From positions 1 to 64,000 of the forward strand of contig NZ_CAJGZJ010000007.1 of assembly GCF_904846225.1 (NCBI RefSeq): DNA of 64,000 nucleotides, written 5' to 3'. The position numbers and the translations under genes are program-made. The stretch comes from Psychrobacter immobilis (GTDB taxonomy: Bacteria > Pseudomonadota > Gammaproteobacteria > Pseudomonadales > Moraxellaceae). Positions 62,797 through 64,000 of this stretch are shown here, piece after piece. Position 1 is the first letter of the stretch, and every line of letters starts with the position of its first letter. A model generated the notes under the pieces. It saw nothing but the letters and a program-made list of their open reading frames with translations, was not told where the DNA came from and ran no database searches.

Positions 62797-63381
62797 TTAG
62801 TTCGCTACACTTTTATAAGTCGTAAATTTAAAACTTAAATCACTTTTTTCATCGTGCATCTGCTCAGATTCATTTGCTACTTTAAAGCGATCTGGCAGCT
62901 CAGGATAAAATGCATCACCATCCGTAATCTCAGTATCTACGTGGGTCAACTCAATGCGGTCGGTATACATCAGCGCTTCGCTAAATACCCGCTCACCGCC
63001 GATCAACCAAATAGTATCTAGATGCAGACCATGTGCCAAACTTGCAGCATGAGTCAATGCGTCATCCAAATTGTGAACCACATGGGCATTCTTATTTCCT
63101 GCCAGCCCTTGCTGCTCTGCGTAGTCCATTTGTGTGGTGATGATAAAGTTCACACGCTTTGGTAAAGGCTTGCTGCCCATGGACTCAAACGTCTTACGAC
63201 CCATAATGACGATGCCCTGCATATCACCATTTGAAGCAGTATTTTGCGGATCACGTGTGGTCATCTTTTTAAAATGTTGCAAGTCTGCTGAGATGTGCCA
63301 TGGTAGCTCATTGCCTTTACCGATACAGCGATTACTGCTGATGGCAGCGATTTGGGCAACTTCAGTATGGGCATAACTCAT
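62797..63381 (-). CDS. folA: dihydrofolate reductase
   Basis: NADPH-dependent enzyme making tetrahydrofolate (194 residues; slightly longer than the usual ~160). It has AAISSNRCIGKGNELPWHISADLQHFKKMT, with the catalytic acid region, then IVIMGRKTFESMG and IWLIGGERVFSEAL. An insertion of ~12 residues (DPQNTASNGDMQG) follows the first helix. It lies just below thyA on the same strand, which supplies its substrate dihydrofolate. Confidence 0.95.
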   Translation of the reverse strand: MSYAHTEVAQIAAISSNRCIGKGNELPWHISADLQHFKKMTTRDPQNTASNGDMQGIVIMGRKTFESMGSKPLPKRVNFIITTQMDYAEQQGLAGNKNAHVVHNLDDALTHAASLAHGLHLDTIWLIGGERVFSEALMYTDRIELTHVDTEITDGDAFYPELPDRFKVANESEQMHDEKSDLSFKFTTYKSVAN

Positions 63382-63440
63382 AATGTGTCCTTTTTACTTT
63401 CTCTTAAATGAGAGCTATAAACAATTTAAATGGCAAATTT

Positions 63441-64000
63441 TTAAACAGCAACTTTGGCTTTGATAGCAGGATGGGATTCATAGTTTTCTACGCTAATGTC
63501 TTGGTATTCAAAAGCGAAAATATCTTTAACGTCAGGATTGAGCGCCAATGTTGGCAGCTGATAAAGTGAGCGCGTCAACTGTAACTCAGCCTGTTCGCGA
63601 TGGTTTTGATAAATATGACAATCACCACCTGTCCAAACAAATTCACCCACTTCTAGTCCACAAACCTGTGCCACCATATGAGTCAATAGCGCGTAGCTTG
63701 CGATATTAAAAGGCACGCCTAGGAATAAATCTGCTGAGCGCTGATAGAGCTGGCAAGACATCTTATTGTCCGCGACAAAAAACTGAAATAGTGTATGGCA
63801 TGGTGGTAGCGCCACTTGCTCGGCTTCGCCCGGATTCCAACCCGATACAATCAAGCGTCGAGAGTTAGGATTGCTCTTTATTTGTTCAATAATTTGTGCA
63901 ATTTGATCGACGCCATCACTGTTGTAGCTGCCATCGTCATGTTTAGTCGCGCCATAATTACGCCATTGATGACCATAAACAGGGCCTAAGTCACCCGCAG
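63441..64000 (-). CDS. thyA: thymidylate synthase (5' part beyond window)
   Basis: Folate-dependent enzyme converting dUMP to dTMP. The visible C-terminal ~186 residues begin inside the gene at the window edge. The frame includes [25 protein letters not shown], the catalytic Cys in [31 protein letters not shown] and the C-terminal AIKAKVAV. It is incomplete only because the window ends. An ATG-like start inside the gene is not the true start. folA follows 59 bp later. Confidence 0.96.
   Translation of the reverse strand, partial: AGDLGPVYGHQWRNYGATKHDDGSYNSDGVDQIAQIIEQIKSNPNSRRLIVSGWNPGEAEQVALPPCHTLFQFFVADNKMSCQLYQRSADLFLGVPFNIASYALLTHMVAQVCGLEVGEFVWTGGDCHIYQNHREQAELQLTRSLYQLPTLALNPDVKDIFAFEYQDISVENYESHPAIKAKVAV

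Overview
The window looks like a chromosomal segment of a Psychrobacter-type gammaproteobacterium (Moraxellaceae). The response regulator/kinase pair at 51.4-54.4 kb closely resembles Acinetobacter BfmR/BfmS, the dcw cell-wall cluster is split, gluQRS sits beside dksA, and several core proteins carry long polar tails. Most genes are housekeeping genes of moderate G+C. The first ~2.2 kb is visibly A+T-rich and looks acquired.

Layout. 0-2.2 kb: a KAP-family P-loop NTPase converging on an unrecognised small protein, a possible defence cassette. 2.3-5.4 kb: LysE-type exporter, a membrane protein, tRNA-Glu, tRNA-Ala and a DUF3223-like gene broken by an in-frame stop. 5.5-7.1 kb: gltX. 7.4-15.9 kb: rsmH-ftsL-ftsI-murE-murF-mraY, division and peptidoglycan precursor synthesis. 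16-26.7 kb: accessory genes (rlmA, a PepSY protein, two lipoproteins, LysR/VOC/GST, a frameshifted AraC remnant, an iron-type alcohol dehydrogenase, tRNA-Ser, a secreted nuclease, a DUF2147 protein). 26.7-28.4 kb: glnK-amtB with a sigma54-like promoter. 28.9-31.4 kb: SulP transporter and universal stress protein. 32-35 kb: murD and ftsW. 35.2-38.2 kb: dksA, gluQRS and cpdA. 38.8-42.2 kb: zur-znuC-znuB divergent from znuA, with a Zur box between. 42.5-50.7 kb: atpI and atpBEFHAGDC. 51.4-56.2 kb: bfmR, bfmS, a 59-residue membrane peptide and, on the opposite strand, an EnvZ-like kinase. 56.7-59.2 kb: rpsP-rimM-trmD-rplS. 59.5-64 kb: a hotdog-fold protein, uvrC, a TonB-C-domain lipoprotein, folA and thyA (cut by the window end).

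Non-coding structure. Two families of short inverted-repeat elements lie between genes. One begins TAGGG(C)GTGTC and clusters at 33.7-38.4 kb. The other has TATAGTC/GACTATA ends and a conserved core and occurs at least six times between 38.6 and 59.5 kb. Strong hairpin terminators close many units. No CRISPR array, rRNA, complete insertion sequence or replication origin was seen. The best candidates for something undescribed are the KAP NTPase/small-protein pair, the two repeat families, the small membrane peptide after bfmS and a terminator-bounded 0.7 kb gap inside the atp locus.
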